A stretch of 64,000 nucleotides of DNA, from contig NZ_JACHNH010000001.1 in NCBI RefSeq assembly GCF_014205335.1, positions 1,984,001 through 2,048,000 on the forward strand, read 5' to 3'. Of the stretch, positions 17,704 through 26,167 are shown one piece after another. Source of the stretch: Amorphoplanes digitatis (GTDB taxonomy: Bacteria > Actinomycetota > Actinomycetes > Mycobacteriales > Micromonosporaceae). The position numbers and the translations under genes are program-made. Under the pieces are notes generated by a model, which was not told the DNA's origin, did no database searches, and saw only the letters and a program-made list of their open reading frames with translations. Each line of letters begins with the position of its first letter. The first letter of the stretch is position 1.

Positions 17704-18882
17704 GTGTTGCGTTGGCTGACCGCAGGTGAATCCCATGGCCCCGCGCTCGTCGCGCTCCTCGAAGGGGTGCCCGCCGGTGTGCGGGTGACGAGTGCGGACA
17801 TCGGCCGCGACCTCGCGCGCCGCCGTCTCGGCTACGGCCGGGGCGCGCGGATGGCGTTCGAGCAGGACGAGATCGAGATCATCGGCGGCGTACGCCACGG
17901 TGTCACGCTCGGTAGTCCGGTCGCTATCCGCGTCGGCAACTCGGAGTGGCCGAAGTGGCGCACGGTCATGTCCGCCGACCCCGTCGACCCGGACGAGCTC
18001 GCGGCGCAGGCCCGCAACGCGCCGCTGACCCGCCCCCGGCCGGGCCACGCCGACCTGGCCGGCATGCAGAAGTACGGCCACACCGACGCCCGGCCGATCC
18101 TCGAGCGCGCCAGCGCCCGGGAGACCGCGGCCCGCGTCGCCGTCGGCGTGGTCGCCAAGGCGATCGTCCAGCAGGCGCTGGGCATCGACATCGTCTCGCA
18201 CGTCATCGAGCTGGGCTCGGTCGCGGCGAAGGCGGGCCTGGTTCCCCGGCCCGAGGACGCCGACCGGATCGACGCCGACCCGCTGCGCTGCCTCGACCCG
18301 GAGGCGAGCGCCCGGATGGTGGCCGAGGTCGACGCGGCGAAGAAGGACGCGGACACCCTCGGCGGCATCGTCGAGGTGCTCGCCTGGGCCGTGCCGCCGG
18401 GCCTCGGTTCGCACGTGCAGTGGGACCGCAAGCTGGACGCCCGCCTGGCCACCGCCCTGATGTCGATCCAGTCCGTCAAGGGCGTGGAGATCGGCGACGG
18501 GTTCACCCAGGCCCGCTCGCGCGGCTCGGTCGCCCACGACGAGATCATCCCGACCGCGGACGGCGTGCGCCGGATCACCGACCGGGCCGGCGGCCTGGAG
18601 GGCGGCATCACCAACGGGGAGAACCTGCGGGTCCGTGCCGCGTTGAAGCCGATCTCCTCGCTGAACCGCGCCCTGCAGACCGTCGACGTCAACACGGGCG
18701 AGGCCACCACCGCGATCAACCAGCGCTCGGACGTCTGCGCGGTGCCGGCCGGCGCGGTGGTCGCGGAGTCCATGGTCGCGCTGGTGCTGGCCGAGGCGGC
18801 GACGGAGAAGTTCGGCGGCGACTCGGTCACCGAGATGCGCCGCAACCTGGCCGGCTACCTCGACAGTCTGCTGATCCGCTGA
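17704..18882 (+). CDS. aroC: Chorismate synthase
   Basis: A 392-residue FMN-dependent chorismate synthase. It begins with [20 protein letters not shown], carries the RPGHADLAG and [11 protein letters not shown] segments of the family, and ends with NLAGYLDSL. The enzyme removes phosphate from EPSP to form chorismate and needs reduced FMN. A 90-bp gap separates it from aroE, with its own -10 box, so it may have a separate transcript. Its stop overlaps the aroK start by 1 bp. Confidence 0.97.
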   Translation: MLRWLTAGESHGPALVALLEGVPAGVRVTSADIGRDLARRRLGYGRGARMAFEQDEIEIIGGVRHGVTLGSPVAIRVGNSEWPKWRTVMSADPVDPDELAAQARNAPLTRPRPGHADLAGMQKYGHTDARPILERASARETAARVAVGVVAKAIVQQALGIDIVSHVIELGSVAAKAGLVPRPEDADRIDADPLRCLDPEASARMVAEVDAAKKDADTLGGIVEVLAWAVPPGLGSHVQWDRKLDARLATALMSIQSVKGVEIGDGFTQARSRGSVAHDEIIPTADGVRRITDRAGGLEGGITNGENLRVRAALKPISSLNRALQTVDVNTGEATTAINQRSDVCAVPAGAVVAESMVALVLAEAATEKFGGDSVTEMRRNLAGYLDSLLIR

Positions 18883-19391
18883 TGGCGCCCGTCGCGGTCG
18901 TCGTCGGGCCGCCCGGCGCGGGCAAGACCACGGTCGGCCTGGCGGCCGCGGCGCTGCTCGGCGTCGAGTTCGCGGACACCGACCACCTGATCGAGGTCCG
19001 GGCGGGCAAGCCGATCCCGGAGATCTTCTTCGACGACGGCGAGCCGGCCTTCCGCGCCCTCGAGCGCGCCGTGATCGCCGAGACCCTCGGCTCCTTCGAG
19101 GGCGTGCTGGCGCTCGGCGGCGGCGCGATCCTGCACGAGGGCACCCGCGAGGCGCTGCGCGGGCACACCGTCGTGTTCCTCTCGGTCGAGCTGTCCGACG
19201 CGGTCAAGCGGGTCGGGCTCGGTGTTGGCCGCCCGCTGCTGAGCATCAACCCGCGGGCGACCCTGAAATACCTGATGGAGGAGCGCCGCCCGCTCTACGC
19301 GTCGGTGGCGACGCACACGATCGCCACCGACGCCCGCGAGCCCGACGAGATCGCGGCCGAGCTAGTGGCACTTCTCAAGAACGCCGGCTAG
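18882..19391 (+). CDS. aroK: Shikimate kinase
   Basis: A 169-residue shikimate kinase. The P-loop is GPPGAGKTT (9-17), the substrate-binding Asp is in FADTDHLIE, and the LGGGAI motif and lid Arg (RRPLY) are present. It phosphorylates shikimate with ATP. ATG 18882 shares one base with the aroC stop. Its last 30 bp overlap the 3' end of the opposite-strand hydrolase gene. In most actinobacteria aroB follows directly; here three unrelated genes intervene. Confidence 0.96.
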   Translation: MAPVAVVVGPPGAGKTTVGLAAAALLGVEFADTDHLIEVRAGKPIPEIFFDDGEPAFRALERAVIAETLGSFEGVLALGGGAILHEGTREALRGHTVVFLSVELSDAVKRVGLGVGRPLLSINPRATLKYLMEERRPLYASVATHTIATDAREPDEIAAELVALLKNAG

Positions 19392-20063
19392 CGCGTCCGG
19401 CTCGCTCAGCATCGGCCAGTGCCCGGTGGGCAGCGGGACGATCTCGGCCGTGGTGAGGCCCGCGAAGAACGGGTGGCCGGCGGCCATCATCTCCGTGACC
19501 GCCTCGATCGGGAGGCTGCAAGACACCAGCGTGGTCGGCAGGTCCTCGGAGGTGGCCCGGGCGCCGAGCGGCTGCACCACCGACGCGGCCGGGTGCGGCG
19601 TGCCGCGGGTCCGCAGCAGCGTCAGTGCGGCCTCGTCGAGCCCGGCGAGCAGCGCCGGGTCCTTCTCGGTGTCCCACTCGCGCGGCGGCACCGAGTCGCC
19701 CTCGGGCGCGGGCCCCGGCGTCATCGAGGCCTGGGTCGCGCCGACGGGCAGGGGCCCGCTGTCCACGTAGACCACCCGGGCGACCCGGTCCTTGAGCCGC
19801 AGGGCCGCGGCGCTGACCGGCAGGCCGCCGTAGCTGTGCCCGACAAGCACCACGTCGCGCAGGTCCTCGGCCAGGACCAGCCGGACGATGTCCTCGGTGT
19901 GCAGGTCCAGGTCGGTGCCGGGGCCGAGCAGGTGCGCGCGGTCGGCGACCCCGGTCAGCGTCAGCGGGTAGACCTCGTGCCCGGCGTCGCGCAGGGCCGC
20001 GGTCACGTCGCGCCACGCCCAGGCGCCGATCCACATGCCAGGAACCAGTACGTATGTCGTCAT
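19362..20063 (-). CDS. Alpha/beta hydrolase
   Basis: A 233-residue esterase-type alpha/beta hydrolase. The oxyanion segment is near [12 protein letters not shown], the nucleophile elbow is GHSYGG (Ser77), and the His is in TGHWPML near residue 219. No signal peptide. This subfamily includes small esterases and hydroxynitrile-lyase-like proteins; the substrate is unknown. The tail overlaps aroK by 30 bp. The start ATG follows a TAGCGT hexamer by 7 nt, and the gene is divergent from a WYL regulator that may control it. Confidence 0.9.
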   Translation of the reverse strand: MTTYVLVPGMWIGAWAWRDVTAALRDAGHEVYPLTLTGVADRAHLLGPGTDLDLHTEDIVRLVLAEDLRDVVLVGHSYGGLPVSAAALRLKDRVARVVYVDSGPLPVGATQASMTPGPAPEGDSVPPREWDTEKDPALLAGLDEAALTLLRTRGTPHPAASVVQPLGARATSEDLPTTLVSCSLPIEAVTEMMAAGHPFFAGLTTAEIVPLPTGHWPMLSEPDALAGVLEKCH

Positions 20064-20127
20064 GCCCACCACGCTAGAGCCAATACCGGACGCTTCCCGC
20101 CCGGTTTGAAGGGGCAGAATCGGGAAC
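20064..20127. promoter_or_regulatory. Divergent promoter region of the hydrolase and the WYL regulator
   Basis: In 64 bp there are two -10-like boxes pointing outwards: TAGCGT on the minus strand (20071-20076 on the plus map), 7 nt before the hydrolase ATG, and CAGAAT on the plus strand (20115-20120), 7 nt before the regulator ATG. Neither gene has a ribosome site, so both may be leaderless. No clear palindrome was found. Confidence 0.4.
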
Positions 20128-21186
20128 ATGCCACATCCCGCCTCGCGCGTCCTCGCCATGTTGGAGCTCCTCCAGGCACACCGCCGGATGACCGGGGGAG
20201 ACCTCGCCGCGCGCCTGCGCGTCGACGAGCGCACCGTCCGCCGGTACGCGGGGACCCTCGCCGAGCTGGGCATCCCGGTGACCTCCGAGCGCGGCCGGTA
20301 CGGCGGCTACCGGTTGCTGCCGGGCTTCAAGCTGCCGCCGCTGATGCTCACCGACGACGAGGCGGTGGCGGTGATGCTCGGGCTGATCGCCGCCGACCGG
20401 ATCGGGCTGGCCGAGGGCTCGGCGGCGAACACCGCGGCCGAGGCGAAGATCACGCGGGTGCTCCCGGCCGCGCTGGCCGAGCGGCTGGCGGCGCTGCGGG
20501 CCAGCCTCGGCCTGACGATCCGCGGACCGGCGCCGCGCGAGCCGCAGCCGGCGCCCGGCGCCGGCGAGCCCGCGGCCGCCGCCGGGTCGAGCAGCGCGGA
20601 CCTGCTGCTCACCCTCGGTGCGGCGACCCGGGCCGGACGGCGCCTGGACCTGGCCTACCGGGCGGGCCGCCGGCCGGTGACCGCCACCGAGCCGGGCGAC
20701 GACGGCTGCGGTGACCAGCAGCGGCGGCTCCCGGTGACCCGCCGGGTGGTGGACCCCTACGGCCTGGTCTTCCACGGCGGCCGCTGGTACCTGGTGGCGC
20801 ACGACCATCGCAGCGACGAGATCCGCTCGTTCCGCCTCGACCGGATGGTCACCGTGCGGCCCACCGGCGCGGTCTTCGAGGCGCCGCCGAACTTCGACGC
20901 GGTGGCGCACGTGACCCGGCAGTGGGCGGCGCTGCCCTGGAAGTGGGAGGTCGAGGTGCTGATCGAGGCGGACGTCGCGCGGGTGCGGCGCCGGATTCCC
21001 GCGACCGTCGCCGACGTCACCGAGGTGGCCGAGGGCGTGCGGCTGAGCTGCCGGGTGGAGAGCCTGCCGGGCATGGCGCAGCTGCTGGCCGGCCTGGGCC
21101 TGCCGTTCACCGTCGTCCGGCCGGACGAGCTGCGCGCTGAGCTCGTGGCGCACGCCGCCCAGCTCGTCCGGTCCGCCGAGCGCTGA
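20128..21186 (+). CDS. YafY-type HTH and WYL domain transcriptional regulator
   Basis: A 352-residue regulator. An HTH_11 domain occupies about 5-58 (GGDLAARLRVDERTVRRYA) and the WYL domain about 165-250, with the literal motif in GGRWYLVAHDH; a C-terminal WCX-like extension follows. WYL proteins sense small ligands, or nucleic acid in some families, and regulate nearby genes. Between the two domains lies a loose Pro/Gly linker (about 132-152). It is divergent from the hydrolase, the most likely target; no defence genes are nearby. Confidence 0.9.
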   Translation: MPHPASRVLAMLELLQAHRRMTGGDLAARLRVDERTVRRYAGTLAELGIPVTSERGRYGGYRLLPGFKLPPLMLTDDEAVAVMLGLIAADRIGLAEGSAANTAAEAKITRVLPAALAERLAALRASLGLTIRGPAPREPQPAPGAGEPAAAAGSSSADLLLTLGAATRAGRRLDLAYRAGRRPVTATEPGDDGCGDQQRRLPVTRRVVDPYGLVFHGGRWYLVAHDHRSDEIRSFRLDRMVTVRPTGAVFEAPPNFDAVAHVTRQWAALPWKWEVEVLIEADVARVRRRIPATVADVTEVAEGVRLSCRVESLPGMAQLLAGLGLPFTVVRPDELRAELVAHAAQLVRSAER

Positions 21187-21204
21187 GCCTGGTCCCCGGC
21201 GGAC

Positions 21205-21912
21205 TCAACCAAGGCGCTCCTCGAGTCGCTCGACGCGCCGCAGCAGCGGGGCGAGCTCCGCGCGGACCGCGTTCAGCAGCCCCGGCGTCGCGGCCGGGTT
21301 GCCGGCGCTCGCGCGCAGGTGCGCGTAGCCGGCCAGGGCGACGGACACCGCCCGGCGGGTGGCGCGGGAGTCCGCGCCGAGGTCCCGCAGGGCCCGTCCG
21401 GCCTGCCCGTCGGGCTCGGCGGCCAGGCCGAGCAGCAGGTGCTCGCACCCCACGTAGTTGTGCCCGAGGCCGGTCGCCTCGGCGACGGTCAGCTCGACGG
21501 CGTTCGCGGCCGGCGCGCTGAACCGCAGGCCGTCGCCCCCGCCGGGCTCGGCCGCGTCCGGCACCGTGATCGTGCCCGGGTCGATCTCCATCGCGGTGAG
21601 GATCTGGAGGGCCAGGTTGCCGCCCTCGGCGAGCATGCCGTGCAGCAGGTGGCCGGTGGTGACGTTCGGCGCGCCGGTTTCGCGGGCCCGGTCGATCGCC
21701 AGGGTGAACACGGTGACCGCCCGCGCGGTGAACAGCGGCAGCCGGCCGGCGAGCTCGGTGCCGTCGAGCTCGCCCAGGACGGTCTGCCGGACGGCGGTGA
21801 TCCGGCGGACGGCCTGCTCCAGGGCGCGCTGGCAGACGGCGGAGACGGGTACGCCGGTGTCGCGCACCGCGTCGGCGAGATTGTCGGGCAGGTAGACGTT
21901 GATTTTCGGCAT
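21205..21912 (-). CDS. Clp N-domain protein with N-terminal ribbon-helix-helix-like region
   Basis: A 235-residue protein. Residues 3-36 (KINVYLPDNLADAV, then VPVSAVCQRALEQAV) have the strand-helix-helix pattern of CcdA/MetJ-type DNA-binding proteins. Residues about 58-200 hold two Clp_N repeats (TTGHLLHGMLAEGG and VGCEHLLLGLA), as at the front of ClpC, but there is no AAA+ ATPase part. A short coiled coil closes the protein (215-235). The ATG at 21912 is preferred over upstream starts because the fold begins there. A perfect palindrome lies just upstream. Likely an autoregulated DNA-binding protein whose Clp_N part senses a client or adaptor; this is inference. Confidence 0.82.
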   Translation of the reverse strand: MPKINVYLPDNLADAVRDTGVPVSAVCQRALEQAVRRITAVRQTVLGELDGTELAGRLPLFTARAVTVFTLAIDRARETGAPNVTTGHLLHGMLAEGGNLALQILTAMEIDPGTITVPDAAEPGGGDGLRFSAPAANAVELTVAEATGLGHNYVGCEHLLLGLAAEPDGQAGRALRDLGADSRATRRAVSVALAGYAHLRASAGNPAATPGLLNAVRAELAPLLRRVERLEERLG

Positions 21913-21922
21913 GCCAGAAGTT

Positions 21923-21942
21923 GTAACCCCTGTAGGGGTTAC
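21923..21942. promoter_or_regulatory. Perfect palindrome, probable operator
   Basis: GTAACCCCT and its exact complement AGGGGTTAC flank a 2-bp centre. A further half-site, ATAACCCC, lies at 21949-21956. Read on the minus strand, the palindrome runs into TACAAC, a poor -10 box for the Clp_N gene, so a bound protein would block that gene; aroB, which starts at 21984 on the other strand, could be affected too. A 2-nt loop makes an RNA hairpin unlikely. Confidence 0.65.
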
Positions 21943-21983
21943 CTGTCTATAACCCCATTTCCGGCTCACTAGGATCGGGGCCG

Positions 21984-23060
21984 ATGGATGACGTGACGCG
22001 AATCCCCGTGCCCGGCGACCGGCCGTACGACGTGCTTGTCGGTCGTGGGTTGATCGAAGCCCTTCCCGAGCTGGCCGGCGGTGCCGTGCGCGCCGCGATC
22101 CTGCACGCCCCGCCGCTCAAGGAGCGCGCCGCGGCCGTGGCCGACGCGCTGTCCGCTGCGGGCATCCGGCCGCTGCCGATCGAGGTGCCCGACGCCGAGT
22201 CCGGCAAGTCGATCGACGTGGCCGCGCGCTGCTGGGACGAGCTGGGCGCGGCCGGCTTCACCCGCACGGACGTGGTCGTCGGCGTCGGCGGGGGAGCGGT
22301 CACCGACCTGGCCGGATTCGTCGCGGCGAGCTGGCTGCGCGGGGTGCGCTGGATACCGGTGAGCACGTCGCTGCTCGGCATGGTCGACGCCGCCGTCGGC
22401 GGAAAGACGGGCGTCAACACGGCCGCGGGCAAGAACCTGGTCGGCGCGTTCCACCCGCCCGCCGGCGTGCTCTGCGACCTCGGCGCGCTCGAGACGCTGC
22501 CCGCCGACGACCTGGTGGCGGGCCTCGCCGAGGTGGTCAAGTGCGGCTTCATCGCCGACCCGGCGATCCTCGACCTGGTCGAGGGCGACCCGGCCGCCGC
22601 CGTCGACCCGCGCAGCCCGGTGCTGCGTGAGCTGGTCGAGCGGGCGATCCGGGTCAAGGCGCACGTGGTCGGCAACGACCTGCGCGAGTCCGGCCTGCGG
22701 GAGATCCTCAACTACGGGCACACCCTCGCGCACGCGATCGAGAAGAACGAGAACTACGGCTGGAAGCACGGCCACGCGGTGGCCGTCGGCGTGGTCTACG
22801 CGGGCGAGCTGTCCCGGCTGGCCGGCCGCCTCGACGACGCGACCGCGGCCCGGCACCGCCGGGTCGTGTCGCTGCTCGGCCTGCCGGTCTCGTACCCCGC
22901 CGGCGCCTGGCCCGACCTGCTCGCCGCGATGCGGGTCGACAAGAAGGCCCGCGCGGACACCCTGCGCTTCGTGGTGCTCGACGGCCTCGCCAAGCCGGGC
23001 ATCCTGGCCGGGCCCGCCGAGGAGACGCTGATCGAGGCGTACCGGGCGGTGTCCGCATGA
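21984..23060 (+). CDS. aroB: 3-dehydroquinate synthase
   Basis: A 358-residue DHQ synthase. NAD-binding [11 protein letters not shown], the [10 protein letters not shown] and GGKTGVN segments, and the zinc-ligand regions ([29 protein letters not shown]) are all present. It converts DAHP to 3-dehydroquinate. A TAGGAT hexamer (21970-21975) lies 8 nt before the ATG, so the transcript may have almost no leader. Its stop overlaps aroQ by 4 bp. Confidence 0.97.
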   Translation: MDDVTRIPVPGDRPYDVLVGRGLIEALPELAGGAVRAAILHAPPLKERAAAVADALSAAGIRPLPIEVPDAESGKSIDVAARCWDELGAAGFTRTDVVVGVGGGAVTDLAGFVAASWLRGVRWIPVSTSLLGMVDAAVGGKTGVNTAAGKNLVGAFHPPAGVLCDLGALETLPADDLVAGLAEVVKCGFIADPAILDLVEGDPAAAVDPRSPVLRELVERAIRVKAHVVGNDLRESGLREILNYGHTLAHAIEKNENYGWKHGHAVAVGVVYAGELSRLAGRLDDATAARHRRVVSLLGLPVSYPAGAWPDLLAAMRVDKKARADTLRFVVLDGLAKPGILAGPAEETLIEAYRAVSA

Positions 23061-23485
23061 AGGTCTACGTCCTGAACGGCCCGAACCTGGGCCGGCTCGG
23101 CACCCGCCAGGTCGACGTATACGGCGTCACCTCGTACGCGGATCTGGTGGCGACCTGCGAGGTGGAGGGCAAGTCGCTCGGCCTCGACGTCGAGGTCCGG
23201 CAGACCGACGCCGAGCACGAGATGCTGGCCTGGCTGCACGCCGCCGCCGACGAGCAGGCACCGGTGGTGCTCAACCCGGGCGCCTGGTCCCACTACTCGT
23301 ACGCGGTCCGGGACGCCTGCGCGATCCTGCGCGCGCCCCTGGTCGAGGTGCACATCTCCAACATCCACGCCCGCGAGGAGTTCCGGCACCACTCGGTGAT
23401 CTCGGCGGTGGCGACGGGCGTCATCGCCGGCCTCGGGGTGGACGGCTACCGGCTGGCGCTGCGGCACATCGCGGGACGTGCTTGA
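23057..23485 (+). CDS. aroQ: 3-dehydroquinate dehydratase, type II
   Basis: A 142-residue type II dehydroquinase. The lid segment [13 protein letters not shown] carries the expected Arg17 and Tyr22, [15 protein letters not shown] binds substrate, and [12 protein letters not shown] holds the catalytic His. The lid is slightly diverged from the usual LLGTREPxxYG form. It dehydrates 3-dehydroquinate to 3-dehydroshikimate. Read with aroB. Confidence 0.95.
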   Translation: MKVYVLNGPNLGRLGTRQVDVYGVTSYADLVATCEVEGKSLGLDVEVRQTDAEHEMLAWLHAAADEQAPVVLNPGAWSHYSYAVRDACAILRAPLVEVHISNIHAREEFRHHSVISAVATGVIAGLGVDGYRLALRHIAGRA

Positions 23486-23560
23486 CCCGATTCGCCGGTT
23501 CATGACCCACGCCGGTAAACTCGCTCGGTCACCTTCACGCTCTTTAGACCAAGGCAGGAC

Positions 23561-24118
23561 ATGGCTTCCACCAACGACCTGAAGAACGGCCTGGTGCTCA
23601 ACCTCGAGGGCGACCTGTGGGCCGTCGTCGAGTTCCAGCACGTCAAGCCGGGCAAGGGTGGGGCGTTCGTGCGCACCACGCTCAAGAACGTCCTTTCCGG
23701 CAAGGTCGTGGACAAGACGTTCAACGCCGGCACCAAGGTCGAGACCGCGACCGTGGACAAGCGCACCATGCAGTACCTCTACCAGGACGGCGACGACTTC
23801 GTCTTCATGGACCTGGACACCTTCGAGCAGATCCACGTGCCCGGCGGCACCGTCGGCGAGAACGCCAACTACCTGCTCCCCGAGGCCGAGGCCACGGTGG
23901 CGACGCACGAGGGCGTTCCGCTCTACATCGAGCTGCCGACCAGCGTCTTCCTCGAGGTGACCTACACCGAGCCGGGCCTGCAGGGCGACCGCTCCACCGG
24001 CGGCACCAAGCCGGCAACGGTCGAGACCGGCGCGACGGTCAACGTCCCGCTCTTCATCACCACCGGCGAGAAGATCAAGGTCGACACCCGCGACGGCCGT
24101 TACCTCGGCCGTAGCTGA
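23561..24118 (+). CDS. efp: Translation elongation factor P
   Basis: A 185-residue EF-P with the usual three beta-barrel domains (KOW-like 1-65, OB 66-130, C-terminal 131-185). The tip loop reads PGKGGAF with Lys32, the position that is modified in some bacteria and acts unmodified in many actinobacteria. EF-P relieves ribosome stalling at polyproline; the Pro-rich giant protein in this window would be a natural client. The stop shares one base with the nusB start. Confidence 0.97.
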   Translation: MASTNDLKNGLVLNLEGDLWAVVEFQHVKPGKGGAFVRTTLKNVLSGKVVDKTFNAGTKVETATVDKRTMQYLYQDGDDFVFMDLDTFEQIHVPGGTVGENANYLLPEAEATVATHEGVPLYIELPTSVFLEVTYTEPGLQGDRSTGGTKPATVETGATVNVPLFITTGEKIKVDTRDGRYLGRS

Positions 24119-24552
24119 TGGCGGAGGGCCCCAAAACCCAGATGCCGGCGCGCCGCAAGGCGCGCAAACGGGCGCTGGACGTCCTCTACGAGGCGGACCT
24201 CCGTGACCTGCCGCCGGTCCAGGTCCTGACGACCTACCTGGACCGCATCGCCAAGCCCCGCCCGGACCACCTGGACTACACGGTCAGCCTGGTCGAGGGC
24301 GTGGCGAAGAACCTCGACCGCATCGACGAGCTGATCGCGAGCTACGCGGAGGGCTGGACCATCGACCGCATGCCGGTCGTGGACCGGAACCTGGCGCGGA
24401 TCGCGGTCTACGAACTGCTCTACGTCGGCGAGATCGACGACCCCGTCGCGATCTCCGAGGCGGTCGAGTTGGCGAAGCAGATGTCCACGGACGACAGTCC
24501 GCGATTCCTGAATGGCATCCTGGGCAGAATCGCGGAATTCGCCACGCGATAG
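24118..24552 (+). CDS. nusB: Transcription antitermination protein NusB
   Basis: A 144-residue all-helical NusB (ARRKARKRALDVLYEADLR at the front, DRNLARIAVYELLY and SEAVELAKQMSTDDSPRF further on). With NusE it binds boxA RNA and supports rRNA transcription. ATG overlaps the efp stop by 1 bp. The transcript ends at the strong hairpin at 24761. Between, 24553-24758 shows no gene; it carries two near copies of GCGCTTTGTAGT, meaning unknown. Confidence 0.96.
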   Translation: MAEGPKTQMPARRKARKRALDVLYEADLRDLPPVQVLTTYLDRIAKPRPDHLDYTVSLVEGVAKNLDRIDELIASYAEGWTIDRMPVVDRNLARIAVYELLYVGEIDDPVAISEAVELAKQMSTDDSPRFLNGILGRIAEFATR

Positions 24553-24760
24553 GCCCTTCCGCCGATCCTGCGGAATTGCCGGCCCGGTCGGGCCGGTCCC
24601 CGCGGGTCCCGCCGAGTGCGGGGTTCGCGGGGCGGTGACTGTGCGTTGACCTCGCGCTTTGTAGTCGTCGCGGTCCCGCGGGAGTGTTGCGCTTCGTAGT
24701 TGACCGGGCCGCCGGGCGGCGCAATCCGATCATTCTCGGGCCGCGCCCCGACGGGCACAA

Positions 24761-24788
24761 AAAAGGGGGCCTGGCGGGGCCCCCTTTT
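24761..24788. terminator. Bidirectional intrinsic terminator between nusB and bldD
   Basis: AAAAGGGGGCC (24761-24771) pairs fully with GGCCCCCTTTT (24778-24788) around a 6-nt loop. The A-run and T-run give a U-tract in both directions, fitting its place between two convergent genes. It is the most canonical terminator in the window. Confidence 0.92.
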
Positions 24789-24801
24789 CGCTATCGCGTG
24801 A

Positions 24802-25290
24802 TCAGGATGCGAAGAACGCCCGCGGGTCGGCGACGAGCACGCCCTGCTCGGTCAGGCGCTCGATGAGGCCGGACGGCGAGATGTCGTACACGATGGCGAG
24901 GGCGCGCAGGTCATCCGCGCGGATCGACAGCACGCGACCGTTGTAGTCACCGCGCTGCTGCTGTATGGCCCGGGCGTAGCGCGCGACGTAGGCCAGGTCC
25001 TCACCGGCGGCGTCGTACAGCTTCTCCAGGTCCAGGACGATCTTGTTGGTGGCCTCGAGCCGGACACCGCTGCCGTCAGGCAGCAACTCCGAAACGGGGA
25101 CCCGGTAGAAGTCCGCCAGTTCGGCGAGGCGGGAAACGGTGACGGCGCGATCGCCACGCTCGTACGAGCCCACCACGACGGCCTTCCACCGGCCGTTCGA
25201 CTTCTCTTCCACACCCTGCAGGGAAAGGCCCTGCTGCTGGCGGATGGAGCGCAGGCGGGCGCCCAACGACTTGGCGTACTCAGACGGCAT
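24802..25290 (-). CDS. bldD: Developmental master repressor BldD
   Basis: A 162-residue BldD. The XRE-type helix-turn-helix is at about 7-72 (ARLRSIRQQQGLSLQGVEEKS). The C-terminal domain keeps the cyclic-di-GMP signature RGD-x8-RxxD, with Arg113-Gly-Asp115 and Arg124/Asp127. In Streptomyces a c-di-GMP tetramer dimerises BldD, which then represses sporulation genes during growth. ATG 25290 is preferred to upstream in-frame starts because the conserved N-terminus (MPSEYAKSLGARLR) begins there and GGGAG precedes it. Its promoter is at 25352-25380. Confidence 0.96.
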   Translation of the reverse strand: MPSEYAKSLGARLRSIRQQQGLSLQGVEEKSNGRWKAVVVGSYERGDRAVTVSRLAELADFYRVPVSELLPDGSGVRLEATNKIVLDLEKLYDAAGEDLAYVARYARAIQQQRGDYNGRVLSIRADDLRALAIVYDISPSGLIERLTEQGVLVADPRAFFAS

Positions 25291-25351
25291 TCGGACACTC
25301 CCAGTACTGTGCTGGCCCGGAGGGTTCTTCCTCGGATCGCTACGCTGCGTG

Positions 25352-25380
25352 ACGGTACGGAGTTTGCGACCCCTGGTCAA
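25352..25380 (-). promoter_or_regulatory. Sigma-70-type promoter of bldD
   Basis: On the minus strand TTGACC (25375-25380) and TACCGT (25352-25357) are separated by exactly 17 bp, close to the consensus for the main sigma factor. A transcript would start near 25345 with a leader of about 55 nt. Confidence 0.65.
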
Positions 25381-25486
25381 GTGTCGGTTACCGATGAGTC
25401 GCCGAGCCGGTGCGCGAGTTGTCCGTATTCGACCCGTCTGGTCCGAGGGTTGGCCACGTCACCATGGTCATCCGAACTCGCACTGA

Positions 25487-25499
25487 TAACGTTGCGTCA
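25487..25499. promoter_or_regulatory. Possible BldD binding site
   Basis: The 13-mer TAACGTTGCGTCA matches the known BldD consensus TnACnCwGnGTnA at eight of nine specified positions. It lies between bldD and the pyrR operon, about 200 bp from the bldD start and 80 bp from pyrR. BldD autoregulation is known in Streptomyces; binding here is untested. Confidence 0.4.
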
Positions 25500-25547
25500 G
25501 CCATCGGGCCGTCCCTGCCGGGGCGCCCGACCGACATCCTTTAACGA

Positions 25548-25573
25548 CCCGTCCTGTGAGGCGGGGAAGGAGG
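25548..25573 (+). promoter_or_regulatory. PyrR-type RNA hairpin overlapping the pyrR ribosome site
   Basis: CCCG (25548-25551) pairs with CGGG (25562-25565) around a loop TCCTGTGAGG, which matches the conserved PyrR-binding loop (UCCnGnGAGG). The 3' side runs into GGAAGGAGG, the pyrR Shine-Dalgarno. PyrR bound with UMP would cover the site and block translation, as described for mycobacteria. Confidence 0.72.
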
Positions 25574-25579
25574 TCCGCC

Positions 25580-26167
25580 GTGGCACATCCACGCGCCGAC
25601 ACCGCGGCCCAGCAGGGCGCCGCGAAGATCATCATTTCCGGGTCGGACCTGCAACGGGTCGTCGACCGGATCGCGCACCAGATTCTCGAGAAGACCTCCG
25701 GCGCGACCGGCACGGTACTTCTCGGCATACCGACCCGCGGCGTGCCGCTGGCCCGCCGCCTGGCCGCCCGGATACACGCCTTCGAGGGCATCGACGTGCC
25801 GGTCGGCTCCCTCGACATCACGCTCTACCGCGACGACCTGCGGCTGCACGCCACCCGCGCGCTCGGCAAGACCGAGATACCGGGCGGCGGCCTGGACGGC
25901 CGCCGGGTGATCCTGGTCGACGACGTGCTCTTCTCCGGCCGTACGGTGCGGGCCGCCCTCGACGCGCTCGGCGACGTCGGCCGGCCCAGCTCCGTGCAGC
26001 TCGCCGTGCTCGTCGACCGCGGCCACCGGGAGCTGCCGATCCGCGCCGACTACGTCGGCAAGAACATTCCGACCGCGCTGACCGAGAGCGTGCGCGTCTC
26101 GCTCTCCGAGACCGACGAGGGCGTTGACGAGGTCAAGCTCTTCTCCGGATCCGAGGTTTCCCGATGA
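25580..26167 (+). CDS. pyrR: Bifunctional pyr operon regulator / uracil phosphoribosyltransferase PyrR
   Basis: A 195-residue type I phosphoribosyltransferase of the PyrR kind. The PRPP motif is [13 protein letters not shown] and the family segments [10 protein letters not shown] and DITLYRDDL are present. PyrR binds pyr mRNA when UMP is high and represses the operon; many PyrR proteins also have weak uracil phosphoribosyltransferase activity. GTG 25580 is chosen because GGAAGGAGG ends 6 nt before it. The stop overlaps pyrB by 4 bp. Confidence 0.95.
   Translation: MAHPRADTAAQQGAAKIIISGSDLQRVVDRIAHQILEKTSGATGTVLLGIPTRGVPLARRLAARIHAFEGIDVPVGSLDITLYRDDLRLHATRALGKTEIPGGGLDGRRVILVDDVLFSGRTVRAALDALGDVGRPSSVQLAVLVDRGHRELPIRADYVGKNIPTALTESVRVSLSETDEGVDEVKLFSGSEVSR

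Noticed and set aside
21923..21942. Palindrome as a transcription terminator
   Set aside because: Two-base loop, no T-run, and a place between two divergent starts; an operator fits better.
24684..24866. Small open frame across the nusB-bldD terminator
   Set aside because: It runs through a strong bidirectional terminator into the antisense of bldD and has no ribosome site.
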